DNA of 24,215 bases from Cytophagales bacterium (lineage in GTDB: Bacteria > Bacteroidota > Bacteroidia > Cytophagales > Cyclobacteriaceae), in the NCBI GenBank assembly GCA_029262955.1, contig JAJCYL010000035.1, positions 1-24,215 of the forward strand, written 5' to 3'. Positions 16,512 to 24,215 of this stretch are shown here, piece by piece (within the stretch, counting starts at the first letter, position 1; each line of letters begins with the position of its first letter). The notes under the pieces were generated by a model, which did not search any database, was not told the DNA's origin, and saw only the letters and a program-made list of their open reading frames with translations. A program made the translations under genes and the position numbers.

Positions 16512-17498
16512 TTGATTCAATGCGCTGATTTGGCATCACCCTTTTTCATAGTAGGTTCACCCCGAACAGGCAGTACCCTTTTGAGGAGACTCCTGATTAG
16601 TTACACTGACGTGGCCATCCCTCCGGAATCGGGTTTTTTGGCTGAATACCTCACCGCCACACATGTTGGTTTAGAGAAAAGGAAGAAAGTGTTTTGTAGT
16701 GATCCGGAATTCAATTACTGGCCGATAGACATTGAATATGACGAGATCCGTCATTGCAAAGACATGATTTCCTGTATAAGGTATGCTCATAAGAAGTATG
16801 CCCGTATCAACGATAAGGCTAACTGGGCTCAAAAGGCCCCAAAGTTGGTTCGTACAGGGCAGTTATGGCTGGAACAAATGCCGGATTGCAAACTTATTCA
16901 TATGGTGAGGGATCCAAGGGCTGTAGTGAATTCGTTGAGAGAATCTAAATATCATAACCTTCACATAGAACATGGTAGTAACCGCTATATAAATGATACT
17001 GAAATAGGTCTCCTTTTGGAAAACACCTCCCCTACCCGAGTAATGCGTTTGAGCTACGAAGGGCTTATATCTTCACCTGACAACTCATTACAGCGAATAT
17101 GTAATTTCATGGGACTGAAAGAAGGTCCGGGTACTTCAGAATATCTTTTTACCCTTACGCCGAACGAGCTGAAATTCGGTCATCATAGCAACCTTAACAA
17201 AAAGATTGAGATTCCCTTCTCTGACAAATGGGAAAGTGCTTTAAATCGAAAAGAGATCAAGGTTATTGAGCACAAAACTGCTCATCTAATGAAAGTTTTG
17301 GGATACTACAGAGTTACCAAAGACAGTCAGGATCTCCCTAAGATCAAATTAGAAGCTATACTTCATCATTTGATGCACACTTGTTCTCATAGTTGGAAGG
17401 AGCTCACTCAAAGACCTGACTTTTTTATGATTGCCAAGCGCAGATGGCAACTCGGTAACATTAACAAAATGCTGACTGACTTCTCAAGTGGATTATAG
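16512..17498 (+). CDS. PAPS-dependent sulfotransferase family protein
   Basis: A 328-residue cytoplasmic sulfotransferase that would move a sulfate group from PAPS to a hydroxyl of a glycan, lipid or similar acceptor. The 5'-phosphosulfate loop GSPRTGSTLL is at residues 15-24 and the 3'-phosphate motif VRDPRAVVNSL begins at residue 132. The rest (WAQKAPK, the LSYEGLISSP region, an LMHTCSHSW tail) fits the Sulfotransfer_3-like group. There is no ATG before the PAPS loop: an in-frame stop lies at 16506-16508, and the only starts are TTG at 16512 or TTG at 16530. The TTG at 16512 is used here; the 5' end is uncertain. The gene stands beside glycosyltransferases, suggesting sulfation of their product. 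Confidence 0.8.
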   Translation: MIQCADLASPFFIVGSPRTGSTLLRRLLISYTDVAIPPESGFLAEYLTATHVGLEKRKKVFCSDPEFNYWPIDIEYDEIRHCKDMISCIRYAHKKYARINDKANWAQKAPKLVRTGQLWLEQMPDCKLIHMVRDPRAVVNSLRESKYHNLHIEHGSNRYINDTEIGLLLENTSPTRVMRLSYEGLISSPDNSLQRICNFMGLKEGPGTSEYLFTLTPNELKFGHHSNLNKKIEIPFSDKWESALNRKEIKVIEHKTAHLMKVLGYYRVTKDSQDLPKIKLEAILHHLMHTCSHSWKELTQRPDFFMIAKRRWQLGNINKMLTDFSSGL

Positions 17499-17689
17499 TT
17501 AAACTGCATCCACCTTCACCTAGGAACTTCATCACGAATTAGAGTTATGATGATTGAGAAGGTGTCTTTAACTAACCCAAATGAACATTTCACACTTGCT
17601 GGTGTTGGAAATGGTTTCAACTGCCTAATCACCGCAAGCCAACCAACAGTGAAAAATGCCTAAGCAAAGTGGACCTTCTACGGGATATA

Positions 17690-17853
17690 CCTGACAATAA
17701 TGACATGGACTCGGCGGCAAACTTGCTACCTCTCCCGCAGGGCCTCTGAAAAGCTGGTTGCGATAAAGGCCCAAGTACTGCCACCCAAATTTCAACGGCA
17801 TTATGAATCTTAGCCCCATGATGTTTCCACGCTTTCTTGGGCTCCGTTCCTCC
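17690..17853 (-). pseudogene. decayed 3' fragment of an alkaline-phosphatase-family gene
   Basis: Reading the minus strand from 17853 gives GGTEPKKAWKHHGAKIHNA, then VEIWVAVLGP. This parallels GRGTEPKEAWKHHGNKIHNA, then GEVWIAVLGP, in the intact phosphatase at 18510-19607. The nucleotide similarity is clear over about 90 bases (17765-17853); beyond that the frame breaks up. The 5' part of the gene, with all N-terminal metal ligands, is absent, and the homology stops abruptly at 17854 where the palindromic DNA before the DUF4136 gene begins. An open frame on the same strand at 17625-17855 is this fragment read in a wrong frame. I see nothing else in 17499-17689. Confidence 0.75.
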
Positions 17854-17894
17854 AAAAGCTTAACATTAAAATGAGATAAATGGAGTAAGCTTTT
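17854..17894. repeat. 9-bp inverted repeat upstream of the DUF4136 gene
   Basis: AAAAGCTTA (17854-17862) and TAAGCTTTT (17886-17894) are perfect inverted copies around 23 nt of AT-rich DNA. The left arm starts exactly where the phosphatase fragment ends, so the repeat may mark a recombination border, an RNA hairpin in the leader, or a regulator site. Confidence 0.5.
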
Positions 17895-17911
17895 GTTAAC
17901 TTTAAGTTAAC
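17895..17911. promoter_or_regulatory. palindrome abutting the DUF4136 start codon
   Basis: GTTAACTTTAAGTTAAC (17895-17911) is an 8-bp perfect inverted repeat around a single T and ends one base before the ATG at 17912. It could be an operator or a hairpin covering the start codon. No protein known to bind it can be named from the sequence. Confidence 0.45.
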
Positions 17912-18499
17912 ATGCGTAATATCAAATTAACAATTACAAGCTCTGCGTTTCTCATAATTGCCATTCTGTTATTCTCCAGCTGTTCTAAAGAACTCCGAAT
18001 TTATTCAGACTATAGTCAGAAAGGAGAATTTTTGTCCTACTCTTCATTTGGGTTTCTAAATAATAAAGACAGCAATGCGAACAATTCTTTCACATCTGAA
18101 GCAGAGAAGATTATCTATCGAAGGTTAAGAGCTTTAGGTTATCGTCACGAACCGAACAATCCTGATCTTATCGTTAGCTGCAGCTGGCACAATAAAGAAG
18201 TCACTGTACCGGGATTTAGCCAGGCTAAGCTTAATCAATGGACTTCTGGGACAGCTATTAGTTCCAGCGATCCAATGATAAATAGCAACCGACAATTGCT
18301 GAGAAATCTCCCGAAAGGAGCCCTTCTAATATCATTTTTTGACCGAACAAAAGGTTTCACAATTTGGCAAGGATATGCAGGAGGGTTACCAACCAGAAAT
18401 CGTTCCCCTCAAGCCTCAAAGGTCCAAGCAGCGGCTACTTTAATCCTAGATCAATACAATATTGCTTCGAGTCTTCTAATGGCAAGTACTTCCAAATAA
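17912..18499 (+). CDS. DUF4136-like lipoprotein
   Basis: A 195-residue predicted lipoprotein. The signal sequence ends in a lipobox (LLFSSC, Cys24). The mature part starts with a strand pattern typical of DUF4136 (RIYSDYSQKGEFLSYSSFGF), then an alpha segment (EAEKIIYRRLRALGY), the family-like PNNPDLIVSCSWHNK, and a late strand with FDRTKGFTIWQGYA. The family is envelope-located and its function is not known. The gene is preceded by two strong inverted repeats and ends 10 nt before the convergent phosphatase gene. The DUF assignment is from recalled motif pattern and is moderately sure; the lipoprotein call is firm. Confidence 0.75.
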   Translation: MRNIKLTITSSAFLIIAILLFSSCSKELRIYSDYSQKGEFLSYSSFGFLNNKDSNANNSFTSEAEKIIYRRLRALGYRHEPNNPDLIVSCSWHNKEVTVPGFSQAKLNQWTSGTAISSSDPMINSNRQLLRNLPKGALLISFFDRTKGFTIWQGYAGGLPTRNRSPQASKVQAAATLILDQYNIASSLLMASTSK

Positions 18500-18509
18500 C
18501 TTCAGTTGT

Positions 18510-19607
18510 TTACTGAGTCGCCGTTTCTAGTACTTTTCCAGCCTTGTCAACATCATAATCCAGGTTCAACAACCAGGCGACCGTTTTAGCCACTTGATTT
18601 TGATAATACTGGCCAGGTAAATTCTCACCCTTTGGGCTGCTGTCGGGGCCCAGAACGGCAATCCAAACTTCACCAGCATTGTGGATTTTATTGCCATGAT
18701 GTTTCCACGCTTCCTTGGGCTCCGTTCCTCTGCCATGATCCGTAGTAATAATAAAAGTGGTTTTATCCTTGTATTGAGGAGTTGATTGGACATACTGCCA
18801 CAATTCTTTAATAAACTCATCTGTCCGTCTTGCTGATTTAAGATAATGATCGTAAGCTCCATCATGGGCAAAATCATCAGTTTCTCCATAAGCAATGTAA
18901 AGTAGCTTCGGGTTGTTTTTTCGTAAGTATTCGTTGGCATAATGATGGGTAAAAGCATCCAGTCTAACAGAACCCCACGGGCTGGGAACGTCATCTTGCA
19001 ACCTATTCAAGAATATTTCCTTTTCTGTAAGTAAGTTGTCAGTACTCTTTTCAAACCCGGCATTTACAGGCACTTTACTTCGTTCTTCGTTTATGATAAA
19101 TGGAAATACATCCCACGAACCAAACGCTGCAACTTTTCCCCTAAATTCCTCATGCCCATTGACAAATTCCAATATGGTTTGATTCGGGTTAGGAATCTTA
19201 TCATTAGAGGTAATCCGGACGTCATCTGAAAAACCGGTAAGAATCTCGTTATAACCGGGGTAAGAGAACCACATATTATTCGTACAGTTGACTTTGCTGT
19301 TGTTCCATCGATTACCATAAAGTTGACCTTCAGTGGCAATTTTAGACCAGAAAAATGGCATCAATTTCCTTCGTCTTTCTTCAGCATCATCTGCCCAGAA
19401 CAGTTCCTTTAATTCATTCGTATTTTCGACATAGTCTTCATCACTGTTCAAAGAAGAATCCGCTCCGCTAAACAACTCCTGCCAGCGCAATCCATCCAAT
19501 GTGATTAGAAATACATTTTCAGTTTTCCGCTGTTGACCGCAAGCCGTTAACGTTATCAAGCCAAGTACAATTAATAGGACATGGTTCTTATAGTTATTCC
19601 AATTCAT
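18510..19607 (-). CDS. alkaline-phosphatase-superfamily lipoprotein (phosphodiesterase/sulfatase fold)
   Basis: A 365-residue lipoprotein (lipobox ending in Cys23) with an alkaline-phosphatase-like metal hydrolase fold. The substrate is a phosphate or sulfate ester, not known. Metal-binding text appears in order: Asp38 in FLITLDGLRW, the nucleophile region FSYPGYNEILTG, GETDDFAHDGAYDHY and ITTDHGRGTEPKEAWKHHG. The length suits the type I phosphodiesterase/nucleotide-pyrophosphatase group. It follows susD by 86 nt, after a hairpin terminator, so it may be expressed by read-through or from its own weak promoter. Because it sits with SusCD it may trim phosphate or sulfate from the imported ligand. 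A decayed paralogous fragment lies at 17690-17853 on the same strand. Confidence 0.85.
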   Translation of the reverse strand: MNWNNYKNHVLLIVLGLITLTACGQQRKTENVFLITLDGLRWQELFSGADSSLNSDEDYVENTNELKELFWADDAEERRRKLMPFFWSKIATEGQLYGNRWNNSKVNCTNNMWFSYPGYNEILTGFSDDVRITSNDKIPNPNQTILEFVNGHEEFRGKVAAFGSWDVFPFIINEERSKVPVNAGFEKSTDNLLTEKEIFLNRLQDDVPSPWGSVRLDAFTHHYANEYLRKNNPKLLYIAYGETDDFAHDGAYDHYLKSARRTDEFIKELWQYVQSTPQYKDKTTFIITTDHGRGTEPKEAWKHHGNKIHNAGEVWIAVLGPDSSPKGENLPGQYYQNQVAKTVAWLLNLDYDVDKAGKVLETATQ

Positions 19608-19614
19608 GTTGTTG

Positions 19615-19642
19615 CAACTTTATAGTTTTAAGATAAGTCAAA
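19615..19642 (-). promoter_or_regulatory. possible promoter of the phosphatase gene
   Basis: On the minus strand TTTG (19642-19639) lies 16 nt before TAAAGTTG (19622-19615), one mismatch from TAnnTTTG and slightly short spacing. It would give a start only a few bases before the ATG at 19607, so it is a weak candidate. Confidence 0.25.
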
Positions 19643-19647
19643 ATCAA

Positions 19648-19670
19648 AGAAGAGGGCAAAGCCCCCTTCT
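19648..19670 (-). terminator. hairpin terminator after susD
   Basis: On the minus strand AGAAGGGGGC (19670-19661), a TTT loop and GCCCTCTTCT (19657-19648) form a 10-bp stem with one G-U pair, followed by TTGATTTTG. It starts 24 nt past the susD stop and is the strongest intrinsic-terminator shape in the window. It would end or attenuate the susCD transcript before the phosphatase gene. Confidence 0.7.
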
Positions 19671-19693
19671 ATTGAACCTAATTAACCACTATA

Positions 19694-21136
19694 TCAATTT
19701 TCCCACCAACCTTTTACGTTAATATCGTCAGTACCTCCCATGGCAGATACTGCTGTAGTATAATTCTCGGCATTTAATGTTTGCTCGTTGTCAGGATAAA
19801 GGAAACGAACTGGAATTCTGTCGCTATTAACATTGTCCGGACCCGGTACAATTACCGACGGGAATCCTGTTCTGCGAAAGTCATACCACCCTTCCAATCC
19901 AACCAAAAATGAGGCCAACCACTTTTGAGTAATGATGGTTTCTAATTGTCCATCATAGGCCACATCTGGTTGCGACAAATAAGTATTAAGATCCTGATCG
20001 GTATTCCAATACTCAAATGACGCTTCAATACCAGCTTCATAAAATTCTTGAGCACTCCCATTAATTAAGCCTCTTTGTGCTGCTTCCGCCAGAATAAACT
20101 GAACCTCAGCATACTGTATTACCGCCGCTTTCACAGAATTCGGTGAATCATAGAAAAACGACTGATTAAGCCTAGATACATTTTTGGCTCCACCGTTGAA
20201 GGTAGAGGCATTGTCCTCACTCAAACCATTAGTTAGACCAACCAAAAGAGTCGGATCATCATCAGGACTATCTGTTGGCTGAAACCATGAAAATAAACGG
20301 TTATCATTAAAACTCTTCAATACAGCCTCACTTGTTTCACTTAATCTATGCTCATCAAAACTACCAATTCGTGAAGTGCTGATTGGCCAAGAGTCAACCT
20401 GGCTCGTTGCCGGATATGTCAAGATTGCATTGTCTTCATTACTTTCGAAAATAATTCCCCCATCCACAATAGCCTGAATTTCAGAACCAACACTAATTTG
20501 ATTAGATGCTCTCATGAGGTAACGTAATCTCAATGAATTGGCAAACTTTCTCCATTGCTCAGTATTGCCATTATAAAGTAAATCTCCACCTAAAATTGGT
20601 TGGCCTTCACTCAAAAGAATTTCTGCAGTCTCCAGGTCAGCTAGGATGCCATTGTAGATATCTTCCTGCGATGCATAAGCAGGTTGGAAATTGCCTTCCG
20701 ACTGCCCTTTAATTGCCTCGGTAAATGGAACAGATCCCCAATTATCAGTAAGGATCGTATATATCCATGATCTTAATACTAGAGCCATTCCTTCATAGGT
20801 GCTATTCCTGGTGGCATCATCTCTGCTAATCTCAAGAATGGTCTCAATCTCTGGAAGTACTCCATAAAAATCATTCCACAAACCTTCCTCAGAACCCCAG
20901 TTATACCTATCGAAGCCGGTAAAGTTTATTTTAGCCGTTAATTGACTTACAATATTCCCATTGTTCCAACCGGCCCTCACATACCTATCTACAGAATTTG
21001 AAATCGCAGTTGATAATAGTAAATCAGCTGTTACAGTTTCAGGCTGATTACCATTCCTGTTGATCTCCTCGAAATCGTTGGTACAGCCGCTGGCCCCAAA
21101 GACCAACAACAACATGTATAGTTTTAAATTTTTCAT
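19694..21136 (-). CDS. SusD/RagB-like nutrient-binding outer-membrane lipoprotein
   Basis: A 480-residue SusD-type surface lipoprotein that caps the adjoining SusC barrel and binds its ligand outside the cell. The signal peptide ends in a lipobox (GASGC, Cys18). The tetratricopeptide-like helical scaffold is visible in LVLRSWIYTILTDNWGSVPFTEA, EDIYNGILADLETAE and WRKFANSLRLRYLMR, and later in VQFILAEAAQRGL and ITQKWLASFLVGLEGWYDFRRTG (shown here as key parts only). These match the SusD-like group 2 (PF12771 type). It begins 28 nt after the SusC stop, in one operon, and is followed by a hairpin terminator. The ligand is not known; no glycoside hydrolase is linked to this pair within the window. 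Confidence 0.92.
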   Translation of the reverse strand: MKNLKLYMLLLVFGASGCTNDFEEINRNGNQPETVTADLLLSTAISNSVDRYVRAGWNNGNIVSQLTAKINFTGFDRYNWGSEEGLWNDFYGVLPEIETILEISRDDATRNSTYEGMALVLRSWIYTILTDNWGSVPFTEAIKGQSEGNFQPAYASQEDIYNGILADLETAEILLSEGQPILGGDLLYNGNTEQWRKFANSLRLRYLMRASNQISVGSEIQAIVDGGIIFESNEDNAILTYPATSQVDSWPISTSRIGSFDEHRLSETSEAVLKSFNDNRLFSWFQPTDSPDDDPTLLVGLTNGLSEDNASTFNGGAKNVSRLNQSFFYDSPNSVKAAVIQYAEVQFILAEAAQRGLINGSAQEFYEAGIEASFEYWNTDQDLNTYLSQPDVAYDGQLETIITQKWLASFLVGLEGWYDFRRTGFPSVIVPGPDNVNSDRIPVRFLYPDNEQTLNAENYTTAVSAMGGTDDINVKGWWEN

Positions 21137-21164
21137 TTCTCTCGAATTTATAAGTTTAGGAACT

Positions 21165-24100
21165 TTAGAATGTCACATTTAGATTGAAACCAATGCTTCT
21201 GGAAGTGGGTGTTGCCATATCTTCTACACCTGGCACTACAGTACCACCATTGAAAGAGAGGGTCTCAGGGTCGAAATGTTCATTTTCTGTCCATAAGGCA
21301 AGGTTTCTGCCTACAATTGAAAAGGTTGCTGAATTGAAAGGAGTCCTATCTAAAAACGTTTTTGGTAAGCTATAGCCAATTCGTACTTCACGTAATTTTA
21401 GAAAGGTGGCATCATACATACCAACCTCCTCATTACCACGATTGTATCTCCACCAGTAGTAATCTCTACCGGATAGTCTGACATCATTGGTACGGTATGA
21501 GCCATCTTCTTGCCTAATCACACCCTCTGAAATGATACCTGACTCTCGCCCCTCTGCTGTGAAGTTCATCATACCTGAAGTGCCTCCAATCAGAACGGTT
21601 CGTGAATTTACCACCCCACCTTGTCTCCAATCAAACAATACTCCAACGCTTACTCCTTTATAAGTGAAATCATTTTGCCACCCCATCATGAAATCTGGAT
21701 TATAGTTACCAAGATTTCTCAATTCAGGATCTCTAATGGCAAAGCCGTCTTCATTGTGGACTACTTCACCTTCAAATTGGGCATTGTCGTTTACCAACTC
21801 AAAGCCAGTACCATATACATCACCTACACGCCCTCCTACTTTAGCTAATACCTGAACATAGTTGTCAGAAATTGTATAAGTATCCAATCCATCAACCAAT
21901 TCGATAATCTTACCTCTGTTTCTCGTGAAATTAACAGAGGAGCTCCATCTAAAACCGTTAGACAATTGAACTGGAACCGCATTTAACATAATCTCCAAAC
22001 CCTGATTCTCTACTTGACCGGCATTAATCACCCTTGAATCAAAACCGGAAGTTTTGGCAACCGGCAGTGTAAGTATTTGATTCTTGGTATTTGACTTATA
22101 GTAGGTCACATCCAGTCCTAATCTGCCTTGAAAAAGTCTGATATCGGTACCAAACTCAATTGAATTAGCCTCTTCAGGCTTCAATTCAGCGTTATTCAGT
22201 GTAAGCGGAACTCCAACTCTCTGGTCGCTTCCCCAAGGCTCTGAAAATTGGAATGTGTTCCTTAGTTGTTGAGGGCTTGTATCATTACCAACGATAGCCC
22301 ATCCTGCCCTCACTTTCACAAATGAAAGCGGTTCAGGCATTTGAAATATATCAGATAAAATGGCACTGGCTCCTACCGAGGGATAGAAATAAGAGTTATT
22401 ACCATCAGGTAAAGTACTTGACCAGTCATTTCGTCCTGTTATGTCAAGGAATAATACGTTCTGATAAGAAATATTGGCAAATCCGTACACACTGTTAACT
22501 CTTCTTTCGTCATCGTTATGAGTTTTTGACAAAGGTTCAGCTGCATTCGCGAAATTATAAATACCCGGTACAGACAACGAATTAGCACTAATTCTTCGAT
22601 ACCTATTTTCTTCATCCCTACGGTTAGCTCCTACAGATACACCAAGTTGAAAGTCACTATTTAGTTCCTTATTGTAGGATAGTAAGAAGTCGGTATTTTG
22701 TTCCTTAAAATACAACATGTCCTCTCTATACTGTCCTCTTGCGAAACGTTGTGTGCTGAACGCACGTTGACCAGTACGCAAATCATTGAAGTAATCTGCA
22801 CCAGACCTCAGCATCAATGATAGGTTGTCTGTAAGGTCAATGTCAATTTTGAGATTTCCAAATATGCGATCTTTATCAAATGCATTGGTATTCTCATTCA
22901 TGGTAAAATATGGGTTATCATGCCAGTTGTAGTTATAGTTGAATTGCTGAATTCCCTCTAAACCCGGCTGCCAGTAATCCTGCAAAGAGTTCATGTCAAT
23001 TTGACGTCCGAACCATACCCATAAGTACATGATATTCTCTGTTCCATAGGAGTTGTTTGGACGATTATTACTGCTGCTGTTTACGTAATTAAGAGAAGAC
23101 GAAATTTTCAACCATTCTTTCAATTTATAAGATCCGTTCATGGCATAAGTCCGACGATCATAATCGGTATTGGGCAAAATTCCCGTATTCTGTAAGTCAG
23201 TCACCGATACACGTAAGTTTCCAAATTCATTTGACCCACTCACTGCCACATTGGTAGTGACGGTTGATCCTGTCCTGAAAAAGTCATCAATATTGTTAGG
23301 ACTTGCAGTCCACGGGAGAGGTGTTACAGTATCGGTAAAGTTTCCGTCTTCATCACGTGGTCTTAAAGCAAAATCTCCAGCTCTCAATCCACCACTTGTC
23401 GGGCTATTATGCTGAATAATTGACTGACCATCAAAACGTGGACCCCAGCTTTCATCAATGTTGTCGTTGGTACCAGCTCCAAATCCGTCACCAAATTCAA
23501 ATTCGCCTCCTGCGCCCTGGCCGTATTGGTTCTGATATTTAGGAATCCTTAACGCTTTCTCGAAAGTTACATTTTGGTTATAGCTCACACCCAGCCCTTT
23601 TGTTCCTTTGCCAGACTTGGTAGTTATTAATATCACTCCATTGGCACCACGAGATCCATAAAGTGCAGTGGCATTGGGCCCTTTAAGTACAGACATAGTC
23701 TCTATGTCATCGGGATTTAAGTCCTGTGCTCCGTTTCCATAGTCCGTTTCAAGGTTTCCTTCTGACCTGTTACTTGAAGTTCTGTTGCTAATCGGAATGC
23801 CATCTACTACGAACAATGGTGAGTTGTTCCCCGGTATCAAAGAGCTTTCGCCTCTAATTGTGATTAAAGAAGTCGAACCAACTCCTGAGCTACCTCCTAC
23901 TACCTGCACACCAGCTGCTCTACCAGATAATGAGTTAACCACATTTGTCTCTCGAGCAGTAGTTAGTTCACTGCCCTCTACTTCTTGAACTGCATACCCA
24001 AGAGCCTTCACATTTCTTTCTACGCCTAATGCTGTAACTACAACCTCCGTTAATTCTGTTGCATCTATGGTTAAACCAATGTCAATTACTGCTCTACCAT

Positions 24101-24215
24101 TAACGGACATTTCTTGTGACTCGTAACCGACATAAGAATAAACCAATACAGTACTTGACCCCGGAACCGTCAGATTATACTTTCCATCAGCATCTGTTAC
24201 AGTACCATCCGTAGT
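21165..24215 (-). CDS. SusC/RagA-type TonB-dependent receptor, 5' end outside window
   Basis: An outer-membrane barrel that imports the ligand bound by the adjoining SusD. The frame is open to the window edge, giving at least 1017 codons; the signal peptide and the first part of the carboxypeptidase-regulatory-like domain lie outside. Visible parts are the end of that domain (LVYSYVGYESQE), the SusC-type linker (EVVVTALGVERNVKALGYAV) and the plug with LFVVDGIPISN and the signature DDIETMSVLKGPNATALYG. The barrel has repeated aromatic strands and ends at a C-terminal GFNLNVTF with terminal Phe. The internal ATG at 24146 lies inside a conserved domain and is not the true start. It is co-transcribed with susD (28-nt gap). 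The sequence is intact, in contrast to the broken SusC at the left edge. Confidence 0.93.
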   Translation of the reverse strand, partial: TTDGTVTDADGKYNLTVPGSSTVLVYSYVGYESQEMSVNGRAVIDIGLTIDATELTEVVVTALGVERNVKALGYAVQEVEGSELTTARETNVVNSLSGRAAGVQVVGGSSGVGSTSLITIRGESSLIPGNNSPLFVVDGIPISNRTSSNRSEGNLETDYGNGAQDLNPDDIETMSVLKGPNATALYGSRGANGVILITTKSGKGTKGLGVSYNQNVTFEKALRIPKYQNQYGQGAGGEFEFGDGFGAGTNDNIDESWGPRFDGQSIIQHNSPTSGGLRAGDFALRPRDEDGNFTDTVTPLPWTASPNNIDDFFRTGSTVTTNVAVSGSNEFGNLRVSVTDLQNTGILPNTDYDRRTYAMNGSYKLKEWLKISSSLNYVNSSSNNRPNNSYGTENIMYLWVWFGRQIDMNSLQDYWQPGLEGIQQFNYNYNWHDNPYFTMNENTNAFDKDRIFGNLKIDIDLTDNLSLMLRSGADYFNDLRTGQRAFSTQRFARGQYREDMLYFKEQNTDFLLSYNKELNSDFQLGVSVGANRRDEENRYRRISANSLSVPGIYNFANAAEPLSKTHNDDERRVNSVYGFANISYQNVLFLDITGRNDWSSTLPDGNNSYFYPSVGASAILSDIFQMPEPLSFVKVRAGWAIVGNDTSPQQLRNTFQFSEPWGSDQRVGVPLTLNNAELKPEEANSIEFGTDIRLFQGRLGLDVTYYKSNTKNQILTLPVAKTSGFDSRVINAGQVENQGLEIMLNAVPVQLSNGFRWSSSVNFTRNRGKIIELVDGLDTYTISDNYVQVLAKVGGRVGDVYGTGFELVNDNAQFEGEVVHNEDGFAIRDPELRNLGNYNPDFMMGWQNDFTYKGVSVGVLFDWRQGGVVNSRTVLIGGTSGMMNFTAEGRESGIISEGVIRQEDGSYRTNDVRLSGRDYYWWRYNRGNEEVGMYDATFLKLREVRIGYSLPKTFLDRTPFNSATFSIVGRNLALWTENEHFDPETLSFNGGTVVPGVEDMATPTSRSIGFNLNVTF

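Noticed and set aside
17625..17855. 76-codon open frame on the minus strand
   Set aside because: It reads the decayed phosphatase fragment in a wrong frame; the similar peptide in the intact gene is also out of frame.

Overview
The window looks like chromosomal DNA of a free-living Bacteroidota bacterium, probably a marine-type Cytophagales. The evidence is SusC/SusD-type outer-membrane uptake genes, TAnnTTTG-type promoter elements, AT-rich leaders without Shine-Dalgarno sequences, and a Nudix-type sugar regulator. Genus-level assignment is not possible by eye. I saw no rRNA, tRNA or CRISPR array.

Left part (1-2068): the middle of a SusC-type receptor gene breaks off after the start of its beta-barrel. 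It runs into the wreck of a MobC/TraG-type conjugation coupling-protein gene that carries a frameshift and an in-frame stop. This is a scar of a mobile element. Next (2209-8395) come an intact stand-alone TonB-dependent receptor, a convergent Nudix-family regulator that has lost its catalytic glutamates, and, divergent from the regulator, a membrane-anchored GH3 beta-glycosidase. Between regulator and GH3 lies a perfect 13-bp inverted repeat overlapping a good Bacteroidota promoter, very likely the regulator's operator.

Middle part (8396-9600): an AT-rich gap with inverted repeats, an unrecognised weak ORF and a 5'-truncated RadC/JAB-domain gene. The gene content here is degraded.

Central cluster (9442-17498): a possible 55-residue ORF overlaps the start of an LpxH-like metallophosphoesterase. 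That is followed at 1-nt and 0-nt spacing by an MJ1255/VC2487-type glycosyltransferase and a cytoplasmic GH1 beta-glycosidase. Then come a glycerophosphodiester phosphodiesterase gene interrupted by an in-frame TAG, a flippase-like integral membrane protein (lysylphosphatidylglycerol synthase TM family), a convergent GT4 glycosyltransferase and a divergent sulfotransferase. The set suggests building or remodelling of a membrane glycolipid or surface glycan; this is an inference, and the product is unknown. A GH1 enzyme locked to a glycosyltransferase and a phosphatase is the most intriguing arrangement in the window.

Right part (17499-24215): a decayed 3' fragment of an alkaline-phosphatase-like gene, a DUF4136 lipoprotein gene preceded by strong palindromes, and then, on the minus strand, a SusC-SusD pair (SusC runs off the window) followed past a hairpin terminator by an intact alkaline-phosphatase-family lipoprotein, the paralogue of the decayed fragment.
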